NCBI RefSeq assembly: GCF_000264375.1
Contig: NZ_AJXW01000020.1
Location: forward strand, 62,001-126,000
DNA length: 64,000 nucleotides
Direction of reading: 5' to 3'
Origin: Rhodanobacter thiooxydans LCS2
GTDB lineage: Bacteria > Pseudomonadota > Gammaproteobacteria > Xanthomonadales > Rhodanobacteraceae
Below the pieces are notes generated by a model that was not told the DNA's origin, ran no database searches, and was given only the letters and a program-made list of their open reading frames with translations. Of this stretch, positions 8,284-17,415 are shown piece after piece. Positions within the stretch are counted from its first letter, which is position 1. Every line of letters begins with the position of its first letter. The translations under genes were made by a program, and so were the position numbers.

Positions 8284-8979
8284 ATGCCACGACACCATCA
8301 CGAACGACACCGTACCGACCGCATCGGCTGGCTGCGCGCCGCGGTGCTGGGCGCGAACGACGGCATCGTCTCGACCGCCAGCCTGGTGCTGGGCGTGGCC
8401 GCGGCGCACGCGAGCGGGCAGAACATCCTGGTCGCCGGCGTGGCCGGCTTGGTGGCCGGCGCGATGTCGATGGCGGCCGGTGAATACGTGTCGGTGCATT
8501 CGCAGGCCGACAGCGAACGCGCCGAACTGGAGCGCGAACACCACGAGCTGCAGACCCAGACGGAAGCTGAGCACCGCGAGCTGGCGACGATCTACGTCGG
8601 CCGCGGGCTCGACCCGCAGCTGGCGCGCCAGGTGGCCGACCAGCTGATGGCGCACGACGCGCTGGATGCCCACGCCCGCGACGAGCTGGGCATCACCGAG
8701 GCGCTGAAGGCACGGCCGCTGCAGGCGGCTGGCGCCTCGGCGTTGAGCTTTGCGGTGGGCGCCGCGCTGCCGTTGCTGGTGGTGGCGGTGGCGCCGGTGG
8801 CGAGCCTGCTGTGGCTGGTGTTCGCCACCTCGCTGGTATTCCTCGCCGTGCTCGGCGCGGTGGCAGCGTGGGCCGGCGGCGCGAAGATGGGCATCGGCGC
8901 CGCGCGCATCACGTTCTGGGGCGCGCTGGCGATGGCGGTCACCACCGGTGTGGGCATGCTGTTCGGCACCGCCGCCTAG
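8284..8979 (+). CDS. VIT/CCC1-family membrane transporter (iron or manganese)
   Basis: A 231-residue integral membrane protein of the VIT1/CCC1 family. The first transmembrane region contains 'LRAAVLGANDGIVSTASLVLGV', the family signature. A second helix, 'AGVAGLVAGAMSMAAGEYVSV', precedes an acidic cytoplasmic stretch (about 80-140, rich in Glu/Asp/His) that binds metal in known members. Three C-terminal helices follow. These carriers move Fe2+ or Mn2+ out of the cytosol in exchange for protons. Start choice is uncertain: ATG 8254 or a TTG at 8245 would add a His-rich leader. The stop codon lies within a GC-rich hairpin. Confidence 0.88.
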   Translation: MPRHHHERHRTDRIGWLRAAVLGANDGIVSTASLVLGVAAAHASGQNILVAGVAGLVAGAMSMAAGEYVSVHSQADSERAELEREHHELQTQTEAEHRELATIYVGRGLDPQLARQVADQLMAHDALDAHARDELGITEALKARPLQAAGASALSFAVGAALPLLVVAVAPVASLLWLVFATSLVFLAVLGAVAAWAGGAKMGIGAARITFWGALAMAVTTGVGMLFGTAA

Positions 8980-8989
8980 CGCGGCGGTG
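8967..8989. terminator. GC-rich hairpin between convergent genes
   Basis: A 9-bp perfect stem (CACCGCCGC / GCGGCGGTG) with a CTAGC loop that includes the stop of the VIT-family gene. It lies 5 bases before the end of the convergent acylase gene. No T-run is present, so termination by itself is uncertain. Confidence 0.45.
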
Positions 8990-8994
8990 GCCCG

Positions 8995-11238
8995 TCATTC
9001 GGTGGCCTGCTCGCCCGGGTGGTAGACCCGCTCGGTGTGCCCCTTCAGTTGCTCCGGCCAGAAGTACACCGTGCGCAGGTTGCCGGTGGTGTAGCGCTCG
9101 GCCTCATCGTTGAAGTGCTTCGAGCCGGGGTGCCCGCTCTCGCCGCCGGCGGTGATCGCGCGGGCGCTGACCTTCGGGCCGAACTCCACCACCGCCACGA
9201 AGCTGTTGCCGCTGGTGCCGTAATACTTCTTCGTGCCGGGCCAGCGGTGCGCGCCGAACGAGGCCAGCGAGCCCCAGCGTGAGGAGACGAACGGTACCGG
9301 GATGCTCGGTTTGGCGTCGTCGAATTTCTGCACGATGGCACCGTCATTGCGCTGGTAGCGGTTGACCTCGCCCCACGGCACGCCCCAGCTGCCGAAGTCC
9401 TGCTCCAGCCGGTCGGAGGCTTCGGCCAGCGTGTCCAGCCGCGTCCGCGCGCCGGCATCGCCGGCCATGTAGTCGTACACCGACTGGTCCTCGGACTCGG
9501 CTTCGGCGTGCACCTTGTCCCACAGCATGTCGCCCCAGAACACCGCCAGCGTGGTCGGCATCGAGGCGATACCCCAACGGTAGTCCCAGCTGCGCAGCAG
9601 CGCGACCTGGCCGGCCAGGCGGCCCTTGCGCGGGTCGTTGTCGGGCAGCATGTCGTAGTCGTGCACCAGCACCGGCACCAGTCGCGCGAACGCCGGCAGG
9701 TAGGAGTCGAATGCGGCGGTGATCAGCGAGGCCTTGCTGAAGTCGCGCACGCGGTCCAGCACGCGGGTGGCGTGGATGCCGCGCGGGTTCTCGCCGAAGG
9801 TATCCATGTAGCGCGGGTAGTCCGCCTGTTTCGGGCTGAACGCACCGGCGGCGGAGTACGGCCAGTTGTTGGTGTTCATGATCCAGCCGTTCGGCGGGTT
9901 GAGCAGGTGCGGCGCCTCGTCGAGCTTGTGCAGGCCCTGCCAGTCGGTGGCCGCGTCGCTGCCGTCCACCGGCTTGGTGTAGTCGAAGCGGTTGTCGCGC
10001 CGCGGGATGAACTGCGGGTGCAGGTACGCGATCTCGCCCTTGTCGTCGGCGAAGATGGTGTTGTTGGACGAGTTGGCCTTGAGCTCGGCCACTTTCAGGT
10101 AGCTGGCGTAGTCGCTGGCCTTAGTGCGCAGCCAGCTCTGCTCCAGCGCTTCCATCGGCTTGTTCATCAGCGCGATGGCGATCCACTTGCCGCCAGCCTC
10201 GCGCACGATCGGGCCGTGGTGGGTGAAATGCGCCTCGAAGGCGCGCGTGGCCATGCGGCCGTCCTTCGCGCGGTACGCCACGCGGATCGTGCGTGTGGTG
10301 ACCGGCCGCAGTTCCTTGCCATAGCGGTAGAACAGCTGGCCGCCCTTGTGCACGATGGTTTCGGCGAACTCGTCGACCACGTCGGCGCCGGTGGAGGTGT
10401 GCATCCAGCCGATGTGCTGGTTGAAGCCCTGGTAGATGAAGAACTGGCCCCAGGTCACCGCGCCGTAGGCGTCCAGTCCTTCGTCACTGGACATCTGCAA
10501 TTCGGAGCGGAAGAAGAACGAGGTGTGCGGGTTGATCCACAGCAGGGCATGGCCGTCGGCGGTGAGCTTGGGCGCGATCGCGAAGCCGTTGGAGCCAGTC
10601 GGCTCGATCCAGCTGGAGGGCGTATCCGCTTGCGCCAGCGCGGCGGGGTTGCGGCCGTAGAACGCTTCGAGCTGCTTCAGCGACACCCGCTCGATGTCGC
10701 CGCCGATGCTGCCCTCGCTGAAGCTGAGCGCCATCCACGGTTCGAAATGCTTGATGACGCGCGGATGCACATCCGGATGCGTGGCGAGGTAATAGTTGAG
10801 TCCATCGGCCCAGCTGTTCATCAGTGCCTGCAGCCAGGCCGGGCTCTTCGCGTACAGTGCCTGCAGTTCGGCCGGGTCGATGAACAGCTGCTGGCGCAGG
10901 TCGCTCCAGATCGCCGATTCACCCTCGGTCTCGGCCAGCCGGCCCAACGAGTTGAGGTAGTTCGTCTCGACCCGGTTGAAGTCGTCCTCGGCCTGGGCGT
11001 AGGCCATGCCGAACACCGCGTCGGCGTCGGTCCTGCTGTGCACATGGGCGATGCCCCAGTCGTCGCGGGTGATGGTGATCGCCTGAGCCTGTCGCTGCCA
11101 GCGCGCCTGTTCGGCGGGCGCGGCGCCCTGTGCGCTGGCAACCAGTCCATACGCGAGCAGCGCTGCGGCCAGCAGCAGGCGCAGCAGCTGCCGGCGATGT
11201 GTCTTCGGGCATGGATTCTTCGGGATGCGTGTGTGCAT
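8995..11238 (-). CDS. Penicillin acylase-family Ntn hydrolase (periplasmic)
   Basis: A 747-residue precursor of the penicillin amidase/acylase family. The start at 11238 gives a signal peptide (basic 'KTHRRQLLR', then a hydrophobic stretch to about residue 37). The alpha-subunit part has 'DDWGIAHVHSRTDADAVFGMAYAQ'. The autocatalytic cleavage site is 'EPTGSNGFA', with the expected N-terminal nucleophile Ser at 216 and the next Asn conserved. The beta-subunit contains 'HHGPIV' and 'ANSSNNTIFADDKGEIAYLH'. Relatives cleave penicillins, cephalosporins, N-acyl-homoserine lactones or N-acyl peptides; specificity cannot be read from the motifs. It is divergent from the CoA-transferase gene. Confidence 0.92.
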   Translation of the reverse strand: MHTRIPKNPCPKTHRRQLLRLLLAAALLAYGLVASAQGAAPAEQARWQRQAQAITITRDDWGIAHVHSRTDADAVFGMAYAQAEDDFNRVETNYLNSLGRLAETEGESAIWSDLRQQLFIDPAELQALYAKSPAWLQALMNSWADGLNYYLATHPDVHPRVIKHFEPWMALSFSEGSIGGDIERVSLKQLEAFYGRNPAALAQADTPSSWIEPTGSNGFAIAPKLTADGHALLWINPHTSFFFRSELQMSSDEGLDAYGAVTWGQFFIYQGFNQHIGWMHTSTGADVVDEFAETIVHKGGQLFYRYGKELRPVTTRTIRVAYRAKDGRMATRAFEAHFTHHGPIVREAGGKWIAIALMNKPMEALEQSWLRTKASDYASYLKVAELKANSSNNTIFADDKGEIAYLHPQFIPRRDNRFDYTKPVDGSDAATDWQGLHKLDEAPHLLNPPNGWIMNTNNWPYSAAGAFSPKQADYPRYMDTFGENPRGIHATRVLDRVRDFSKASLITAAFDSYLPAFARLVPVLVHDYDMLPDNDPRKGRLAGQVALLRSWDYRWGIASMPTTLAVFWGDMLWDKVHAEAESEDQSVYDYMAGDAGARTRLDTLAEASDRLEQDFGSWGVPWGEVNRYQRNDGAIVQKFDDAKPSIPVPFVSSRWGSLASFGAHRWPGTKKYYGTSGNSFVAVVEFGPKVSARAITAGGESGHPGSKHFNDEAERYTTGNLRTVYFWPEQLKGHTERVYHPGEQATE

Positions 11239-11468
11239 CGGTGGGTCGTCCCCTGGTGATGGTTTGTGCCACGGCGTTGCATGAAGTTGACCATCACTGG
11301 GCCGCGCTTGCAAAAAAGAGGGTGGCGGTGGCGCTTTGACGCATGCGCCGAAGGTCGTCTTGGCGGCGCGCGCCCGCGCGTCCAGAATACGTTTTTTGAC
11401 CTGGCTGCAGCCTGCCGGCACACCCGGCGGCGCTTCCCGTGCCAGCCTTTCCGACGAGTCGAAAAACC

Positions 11469-12977
11469 ATGACAGCACGCATTGCACATCCCGCCCTTGC
11501 CGAGCGTCGCATGTCGGCGGAACAGGCGGCCGAGCTGATCCTGCCGGGCATGACGGTGGGCATGAGCGGCTTTACCGGCGCCGGCTACCCCAAGGCCGTG
11601 CCGCTGGCGCTGGCCACGCGCATCGCCGCGGCGCACGATCGCGGCGACAAGTTCGCGTTGCGCATTCTCACCGGGGCCTCCACCGCGCCGGAACTGGACG
11701 GCGCGCTGGCCCGCGTGGGCGGCATCGACTTCCGCCTGCCGTACCAGTCCGACCCCGAGCTGCGCGCGCGCATCAATGCCGGCCAGATCGAGTACATGGA
11801 CATCCACCTGGGCCAGGTGGCGCAGTACGCGTGGTGCGGCTTCCTCGGCAAGATCGACGTGGCGCTGGTCGAGGTCGCCGGCATCCTGCCGGACGGCCGG
11901 CTGGTGCCGTCCACCTCGGTGGGCAACAACAAGACCTGGCTGGACCTGGCCGACAAGGTGATCCTGGAGGTGAACCGGCGCCAGCCCGAAGGGCTCGACG
12001 GCATGCACGACATCTATTACGGCACCGCGTTGCCGCCGCACCGCAGGCCGATCCCGCTGCTGCAGCCAGGCGACCGCATCGGTGAGCCGTACCTGCGCTG
12101 CGACCTGGACAAGGTGGTCGCGGTGGTGGAGAGCGATGCGCCCGACCGGCTGGGCCGTTTCGCGCCGCCGGACGAGGCCTCGCGGCGCATCGCCGGGCAC
12201 CTGGTGGAGTTTTTCCGCCACGAGATCGCCGCCGGGCGACTGGGCGAACAGCTGCTGCCGCTGCAGTCGGGCGTGGGCAACATCGCCAATGCGGTGCTGG
12301 GCGGCCTGCGCGAGGGCGGCTTCCGCGGCCTGACCGCGTTCACCGAGGTGATCCAGGACGGCATGCTGGAGCTGATCGGCGACGGCACCATCGCGATGGC
12401 CTCGGCCACCTCGCTGTCGCTGAGTCCCGAGGGGGTGGAGAAGTTCGTGCGCCGCATCGACTTCTACCGCCAGCACATCGTGCTGCGTCCGCAGGAGATG
12501 TCCAACCACGCCGAGCTGGTGCGCCGGCTCGGCTGCATCGCGATGAACGGCATGGTCGAGGCCGACATCTACGGCAACGTCAATTCCACCCACGTCGCCG
12601 GCAGCCGCATCATCAACGGCATCGGCGGCTCCGGTGATTTCGCCCGCAACGGTTTCCTGTCCTGCTTCATGAGCCCGAGCACGGCCAAGGGCGGCGCCAT
12701 CTCGTCGCTCGTGCCGATGGTCAGCCACGTCGACCACACCGAGCACGACGTGGGCCTGGTGGTCACCGAGCAGGGCCTGGCCGACCTGCGCGGGCTGTCG
12801 CCGAAGCAGCGGGCGCGGGTGGTGATTGCGCAGTGCGCGCACCCGGACTACCGGCCGATGCTGCAGGACTACTTCGACCGCGCCTGTCGCGACAGCTATG
12901 GCAAGCACACCCCGCACCTGCTGAGCGAGGCGCTGTCCTGGCACCAGCGCTATCTGGACAGCGGCAGCATGCGCTGA
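11469..12977 (+). CDS. Acetyl-CoA hydrolase/transferase (succinate:acetate CoA-transferase type)
   Basis: A 502-residue class I CoA-transferase of the acetyl-CoA hydrolase/transferase family. The start at 11469 is chosen over an in-frame ATG at 11439 because the family begins near 'RMSAEQAAELILPGMTVGMSGFTGAGYPK'. Diagnostic stretches are 'PLQSGVGNIANAVL', 'FTEVIQDGMLELI', whose Glu is the family's catalytic residue forming the glutamyl-CoA thioester, and 'GIGGSGDFARNGFLS' in the second domain. It should move CoA between acetate and succinate (or propionate), connecting acetate handling with the TCA cycle. It stands alone, divergent from the acylase gene. AarC and ScpC are close named types, but the exact substrate pair is uncertain. 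Confidence 0.9.
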   Translation: MTARIAHPALAERRMSAEQAAELILPGMTVGMSGFTGAGYPKAVPLALATRIAAAHDRGDKFALRILTGASTAPELDGALARVGGIDFRLPYQSDPELRARINAGQIEYMDIHLGQVAQYAWCGFLGKIDVALVEVAGILPDGRLVPSTSVGNNKTWLDLADKVILEVNRRQPEGLDGMHDIYYGTALPPHRRPIPLLQPGDRIGEPYLRCDLDKVVAVVESDAPDRLGRFAPPDEASRRIAGHLVEFFRHEIAAGRLGEQLLPLQSGVGNIANAVLGGLREGGFRGLTAFTEVIQDGMLELIGDGTIAMASATSLSLSPEGVEKFVRRIDFYRQHIVLRPQEMSNHAELVRRLGCIAMNGMVEADIYGNVNSTHVAGSRIINGIGGSGDFARNGFLSCFMSPSTAKGGAISSLVPMVSHVDHTEHDVGLVVTEQGLADLRGLSPKQRARVVIAQCAHPDYRPMLQDYFDRACRDSYGKHTPHLLSEALSWHQRYLDSGSMR

Positions 12978-13066
12978 CCTTGTCGATTGGCGGGCGGGCC
13001 GTTCGTCGTGTCCCAGTGAGCCGGTGCGCCGGCTCCGCTTTGCCCACCCCACGACGAGGTCACCCC

Positions 13067-13495
13067 ATGCAAATCCAGCCTTACCTGTTCTTCGACGGCC
13101 ATTGCGAAGAGGCCATCGCGTTCTACCGCAAGGCGATCGCTGCCGAGGTGGTCATGCTGATGCGCTATGCCGACAACCCCGAAACCTCCTTCCAGTGCCC
13201 CGACGGCACGCAGCCGCCGGCGGACAAGGTGATGCACGCCTGTCTGCAGATCGGCGCCAGCCAGGTGCTGGTCTCGGACGGTTTCTGCGGCGGCCAGCTC
13301 AAGTTCGACGGCTTCTCGCTGGCGCTCACCGCCGATGACGACGTCGCCGCGAGGCGCCTGTTCGATGCGCTGGCCGACGGCGGTCAGGTGCAGCAGCCGC
13401 TGATGTCCACCTTCTTCGCCTCCAGCTTCGGCATGCTGGCCGACCGTTTCGGCGTGTCGTGGATGGTGATGGTGCCGAACACACCGGCCGGCTGA
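13067..13495 (+). CDS. PhnB-like VOC-family protein
   Basis: A 142-residue glyoxalase-fold protein of the PhnB/YjdN group. It begins 'QIQPYLFFDGHCEEAIAFYRKAIAAEV', has the mid-domain 'VMHACLQIGASQVLVSDG', and ends in 'GMLADRFGVSWMVMVP', the three standard signatures. GAGGT at 13056-13060 lies 6 bases before the ATG. PhnB proteins are not required for phosphonate degradation, despite the name, and their substrate is unknown. It follows the CoA-transferase gene by about 90 bases in the same direction. Confidence 0.88.
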   Translation: MQIQPYLFFDGHCEEAIAFYRKAIAAEVVMLMRYADNPETSFQCPDGTQPPADKVMHACLQIGASQVLVSDGFCGGQLKFDGFSLALTADDDVAARRLFDALADGGQVQQPLMSTFFASSFGMLADRFGVSWMVMVPNTPAG

Positions 13496-13607
13496 CGGCG
13501 CAACGACAGCCGGATTGCCTGCCGCGGGCCCGCACGAGGAACCTGCTGCCACGGTGTGCATCAGATGACCGGGTGCGCCGTAATATCGGCTCATGCAGGT
13601 GGCTGAG

Positions 13608-14495
13608 ATGGCAGAGGCAAAACCGGTCGTCGGGAGTGCGCAGCGGCGTACCGCCTTCGTACTGGCCGGTGGCGGCAGCCTCGGCGCGGTCGAGGTGGGC
13701 ATGCTGCAGGCGCTGCTTGATTGGGGCGAGGCGCCGGCGTTCCTGGTCGGCGCCTCGGCCGGTGCGATCAACGCGGCGTATTTCGCCGGCGACCCGACTG
13801 CCGCCGGTGCGCGCGAACTGGAACGGATCTGGTGCGCGCTGACACGGCGTGAGGTGCTTCCGTTCAACCTGGGCAGCGTGTTCGGCCTGCTGCGCCGGCG
13901 TGATCATCTGGTGGATTCGTCCGGCCTGCGGCGCCTGCTTGAGCGCCACCTGCCTTATCGGCAGCTGGAGGATGCGGCCCTGCCGGTCCATCTGGTGGCG
14001 TCGGACATGCTGAACGGACGGGAGGTGCTGCTGTCCACGGGGCCGGTGGTCGACGCGGTGCTGGCCAGTGCTGCGATTCCGGGCGTGTATCCGCCGGTGC
14101 AGATCGACGGACGCTGGCTGGTCGATGGTGGCGTGGCCAACAACACGCCGATCTCGGTCGCGTTCGGCCTCGGTGCCACGCGCGTGATCGTGCTGCCTAC
14201 CGGGTTTGCCTGTGCGCTCGAGCGGGCGCCGTCGGGTGCGGTCGCGCGCGCGATGCACGCGCTCAGCCTGCTGGTGGCGCGCCAGCTGGTGCAGGACGCC
14301 GATCGCTTTGCAGCGGATGCCACGGTGGAGCTGCGCATCGTGCCGAGCCTGTGCCCGCTCGATGTCTCGCCGTACGACTACTCCGCGGCGGCCCGACTCA
14401 TCACCCGCGCCAGGACGGAGACTGACCGCTGGCTTGAAGGGGGTGGGCTGGATCGCGCCGGAACACCCCGGCAGTTGCGCGAGCACCACGACTGA
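13608..14495 (+). CDS. Patatin-like phospholipase
   Basis: A 295-residue patatin-domain lipase. The oxyanion loop 'LAGGGSLGAVEVGML' lies at about 20-34. The catalytic Ser is in 'VGASAGAINAAYF' (GxSxG) and the dyad Asp in 'LVDGGVANNTP' (DGG). The cytoplasmic bacterial type (RssA/YchK-like) fits, since no signal peptide is present. It should hydrolyse acyl esters of phospholipids or related lipids. ATG 13608 has AGGTGG 5 bases upstream; an in-frame ATG at 13593 would add five residues. It converges with norB across a 224-base gap in which I see no feature. Confidence 0.88.
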   Translation: MAEAKPVVGSAQRRTAFVLAGGGSLGAVEVGMLQALLDWGEAPAFLVGASAGAINAAYFAGDPTAAGARELERIWCALTRREVLPFNLGSVFGLLRRRDHLVDSSGLRRLLERHLPYRQLEDAALPVHLVASDMLNGREVLLSTGPVVDAVLASAAIPGVYPPVQIDGRWLVDGGVANNTPISVAFGLGATRVIVLPTGFACALERAPSGAVARAMHALSLLVARQLVQDADRFAADATVELRIVPSLCPLDVSPYDYSAAARLITRARTETDRWLEGGGLDRAGTPRQLREHHD

Positions 14496-14719
14496 CCAAC
14501 TCTGTCCTTGGGCATGCCTGCAGGCCGGCTGGCGTCAGCCATCCATCCCGACTTGCCGCCACTGGTCACCGGGTCGGTGCCATTCGTCACTGGTGGCTCG
14601 CGTGCGCGCATCGACGGGAGGGCGCCTGAGCACGCTGCCCCGGCAAACCACGCCGTACCGCGCTGCCCCCGAGTATCCCGGCGGCAGCGTGGTCGATGGC
14701 CGTGGAGTCCGACGCATGC

Positions 14720-17017
14720 TCAGGCAGACGGCGGCGATGCGCGCACGCCCAGCCAACCCTTGATCGCGGCGATGGTCAGCGGGATCGCGCCGAAAATGAT
14801 GAACACCAGGTCGCCGGGCAGGCGCATCCATTCGATCAGGTGCGAGCGCGGACTGCCGATGTAGTCGAGCGAGCGGGCGTGCCAGTAGCCATGCTGGATC
14901 ACGTCCCACACCTGCAGCACGCCGCTGGGGAACAGGCTGAACACCACCATCATGGCCAGGCCGATGTTGGTGCCCCAGAAGCCGGTCCGCACGTATTTCT
15001 CCATGCCGGCCCAACGCTCGTCGCTGCTGGTCTGGCGCAGCACGAACACCATCAGCGCCAGCGCCAGCATGCCGAACACGCCCATCATCGCCGCGTGGCC
15101 GTGGTTCGGCGTGAGCTGGGTGCCGACTTCGTAGTAGCTGACGATCGGCAGGTTGATCAGGAAGCCGAAGATGCCGGCGCCGACGAAGTTCCACACGCCC
15201 ACCGCGATCAGGAAGTAGAACGTCCAGCGGTGCGGCACCGCCACCGACTTGCCGCAGATGTCGCACTTGCCGCGGGTGGTGCGCACGAAGTCCCACGCGT
15301 CCAGCGTGAGCAGGGTCAGCGGCACCACCTCCAGCACCGAGATCATCGCAGACATCGCCATGTTGACGCTGGTCTGCCCGGTGAAATACCAGTGGTGGCC
15401 GGTGCCGATCAGGCCGCCGAGGAAGTACAGGATGCCGTCCAGGTAGATCACCCGCAGCGCCACGTTGCGGCGAGTCAGCCCCAGTTGGTAGAAGGTCAGC
15501 GCCACGACGGTGGTGGCGAAGAACTCGAAGAAGCCCTCGACCCACAGGTGGATGATCCAGAATCGCCAGGTGTCGACCACGGTGTAGTTCGTCTTGGCGC
15601 CGAAGAACAGCGCGGGGATGTAGAACACCGGGATCGCCACCGTGGCGAACAGGAACATCTTCACCAGCGGCTTCGACTCCGGATTGGCCAGCGAACGCGG
15701 GCGCACCAGCAGCCACACCATGGCGAACCAGACCAGTAGGCCGACCACCAGCAGCAACTGCCAGAGGCGGCCCAGCTCCAGGAACTCCCAGCCCTGATTG
15801 CCCAGCCAGAACCACCACTTGCCGAGCACCTGCGAAATGCCCAGCCACTCGCCGAGCAGGCTGCCGCCGATCACCACCACGAACGCGCCGAACAGCAGGT
15901 GCACCCACGGTGCGAACCAGCGCGGCTCGTCGCTGCGCAGCGTGCGGCCGAGGAACAGCGCAGCGGCCACGTAGGCGGTGGCGATCCAGAAGATCGCCGT
16001 CTGCAGGTGCCAGGTGCGCATCAGGTTGCTGGGGAAGATCGTTTCCAGCTGGAAGCCGTAGAAGCTGCCCGGGTCGGCGCGATAATGTGCCGCCGCGCCG
16101 CCGACCAGGGTCTGCATCAGGAACAGCAGCGCCACCACCACGAAGAACTTCACCAGTGCGCGCTGGCCGGGACCGGTCACGCCCGGCAGCAGGTGCGGGT
16201 GGATGTGCTGGCCGCGGCTGATCCAGCCGAGGTAGTCGAACTTGCCGAACATCAGCAGCACCACGGCGATGCCGGCCAGCAGTACGATCAGGCTGAGCGC
16301 GCTCCACAGCAGCGCCCCTGGCACCGGTGTGTTGCCGACGGCGGGGTCGTAGGGGAAGTTGTTGGTGTAGGAGTAGTTTTCGCCGGGGCGGTTCGCCACC
16401 GAGGCCCAGGCCGCCCACGTCACGAACGCAGTGAACTGGTGCAGTTCGGTCGGGTCGGTGATCAGCCCGGCCTTGAGCCCGCCGTTGCGTTCCGGATGCA
16501 GGAAGTAGTCGGTCCAGTGGGGAACCTGCTGGTGGTACGCCGCCACCTCCGGTGCGGTCAGCTGCAGCGTGTCGCTGGCCGGATCGTAGCGATTGGTCTT
16601 CAGTTCCACCGCGGTCTCCGCGCGCACCGCCGCCTGCCGGGCCGGCGCCAGTTCGGCCAGCGGCTGGTGATACTGCTGCTGCGCGATGGCGTCGGTAGCG
16701 TCCTCGGCGAAGCGGTGCAGCGCCGCGGCCGAGTAGTCCGGACCGAGGTAGGCCCCGTGGCCCCAGATGCTGCCGTTGTCCATCAGGCCGTACTTCAGGA
16801 AAACCGCCTGGCCGTCGCGAATGTCGTCGCCGCTGAACAACTGGTTGCCCTGCACGTCCACTACATGGGCAGGAATCGGTGGGGCATTGCGGTAGGCCAG
16901 CGTGGTGATCGCGAGCAGCCCGGCGAAGCCCAGCACCATCACTATCAGCACCGTTCGCAGCCACCAGGGGGAGAGTTCCGGATCTTCCGCAGTCAATGGC
17001 TGGGCGGCGATGCTCAT
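14720..17017 (-). CDS. norB: Quinol-dependent nitric oxide reductase (qNOR)
   Basis: A 765-residue single-subunit qNOR that reduces two NO to N2O with electrons from quinol. The N-terminal extension (TM helix at about 20-41, then a long periplasmic domain to about 235) replaces the NorC cytochrome and lacks a c-type CxxCH, as qNORs do. The heme-copper-like core has His337 (low-spin heme), His490 with Glu494 in 'HLWVEGFFEFF', the His541-His542 pair of the FeB site in 'GTGHHWYF', and His639/His641 in 'NHGHAAMMG'. The ATG at 17017 is preceded by AGGGGAAG. It is divergent from the di-metal protein gene across a 398-base region. An unusual CxxC is seen at 585-588. Confidence 0.96.
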   Translation of the reverse strand: MSIAAQPLTAEDPELSPWWLRTVLIVMVLGFAGLLAITTLAYRNAPPIPAHVVDVQGNQLFSGDDIRDGQAVFLKYGLMDNGSIWGHGAYLGPDYSAAALHRFAEDATDAIAQQQYHQPLAELAPARQAAVRAETAVELKTNRYDPASDTLQLTAPEVAAYHQQVPHWTDYFLHPERNGGLKAGLITDPTELHQFTAFVTWAAWASVANRPGENYSYTNNFPYDPAVGNTPVPGALLWSALSLIVLLAGIAVVLLMFGKFDYLGWISRGQHIHPHLLPGVTGPGQRALVKFFVVVALLFLMQTLVGGAAAHYRADPGSFYGFQLETIFPSNLMRTWHLQTAIFWIATAYVAAALFLGRTLRSDEPRWFAPWVHLLFGAFVVVIGGSLLGEWLGISQVLGKWWFWLGNQGWEFLELGRLWQLLLVVGLLVWFAMVWLLVRPRSLANPESKPLVKMFLFATVAIPVFYIPALFFGAKTNYTVVDTWRFWIIHLWVEGFFEFFATTVVALTFYQLGLTRRNVALRVIYLDGILYFLGGLIGTGHHWYFTGQTSVNMAMSAMISVLEVVPLTLLTLDAWDFVRTTRGKCDICGKSVAVPHRWTFYFLIAVGVWNFVGAGIFGFLINLPIVSYYEVGTQLTPNHGHAAMMGVFGMLALALMVFVLRQTSSDERWAGMEKYVRTGFWGTNIGLAMMVVFSLFPSGVLQVWDVIQHGYWHARSLDYIGSPRSHLIEWMRLPGDLVFIIFGAIPLTIAAIKGWLGVRASPPSA

Positions 17018-17415
17018 GGTGCTTCCCCTTCCGCGATGTGTGGGCGAGTATCGGGCGGCATCGGGGACGCAGTCGCCGCCGTGCTGGAGCCGGGTTGTGT
17101 CTGCTGCGGATTCACGCTGGATGGCGGCGGCAAGCTTTTTCTTCTTTCCGTGCAAGACGTGTGAAGGCTGTGCCGTACTGGCCAACCATCGGGGGATGGA
17201 GCCGGATGTGAAGCACCGCAATGGCCTTTGCACGGCACCGACGGCCACGGCTCCGACCGCGCACACCAGAGGGCGCCGCCACCAGGGTCATGCATCAGAG
17301 AGTTTCGGCATCACCGCGATGCCGGATGGCGGTCGGTATCGGAGCTTCTGCCTTCCGAGCCGGCCATCGACGCTGCAGTCCACTGCAGCACCATTGACGA
17401 CCGAGGAAAAATCAC
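17018..17415. other. 398-base divergent regulatory region between norB and the TenA-like gene
   Basis: This non-coding stretch should hold the promoters of both divergent genes. I found no clear FNR/Dnr box (TTGAT-N4-ATCAA) or NsrR operator by eye. The only strong symmetric site is the palindrome at 17372-17389. A GAGGAAAA ribosome site lies just before the start at 17416. Confidence 0.5.
17372..17389. promoter_or_regulatory. Perfect palindrome, possible operator upstream of the TenA-like gene
   Basis: GCTGCAGT and ACTGCAGC are perfect inverted repeats separated by CC, ending 26 bases before the start codon at 17416. Its length and place suit a dimeric regulator's operator, but the protein that would bind is not known. 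Confidence 0.4.

Noticed and set aside
9508-11259. Long forward open frame opposite the acylase gene
   Set aside because: Antisense shadow; the composition is Val/Arg/His-rich and there is no ribosome site or domain.
17018-17415. FNR/Dnr or NsrR box upstream of norB
   Set aside because: No site near TTGAT-N4-ATCAA or the NsrR consensus could be found by eye, so none is listed. A matrix search of 17018-17415 would settle it.
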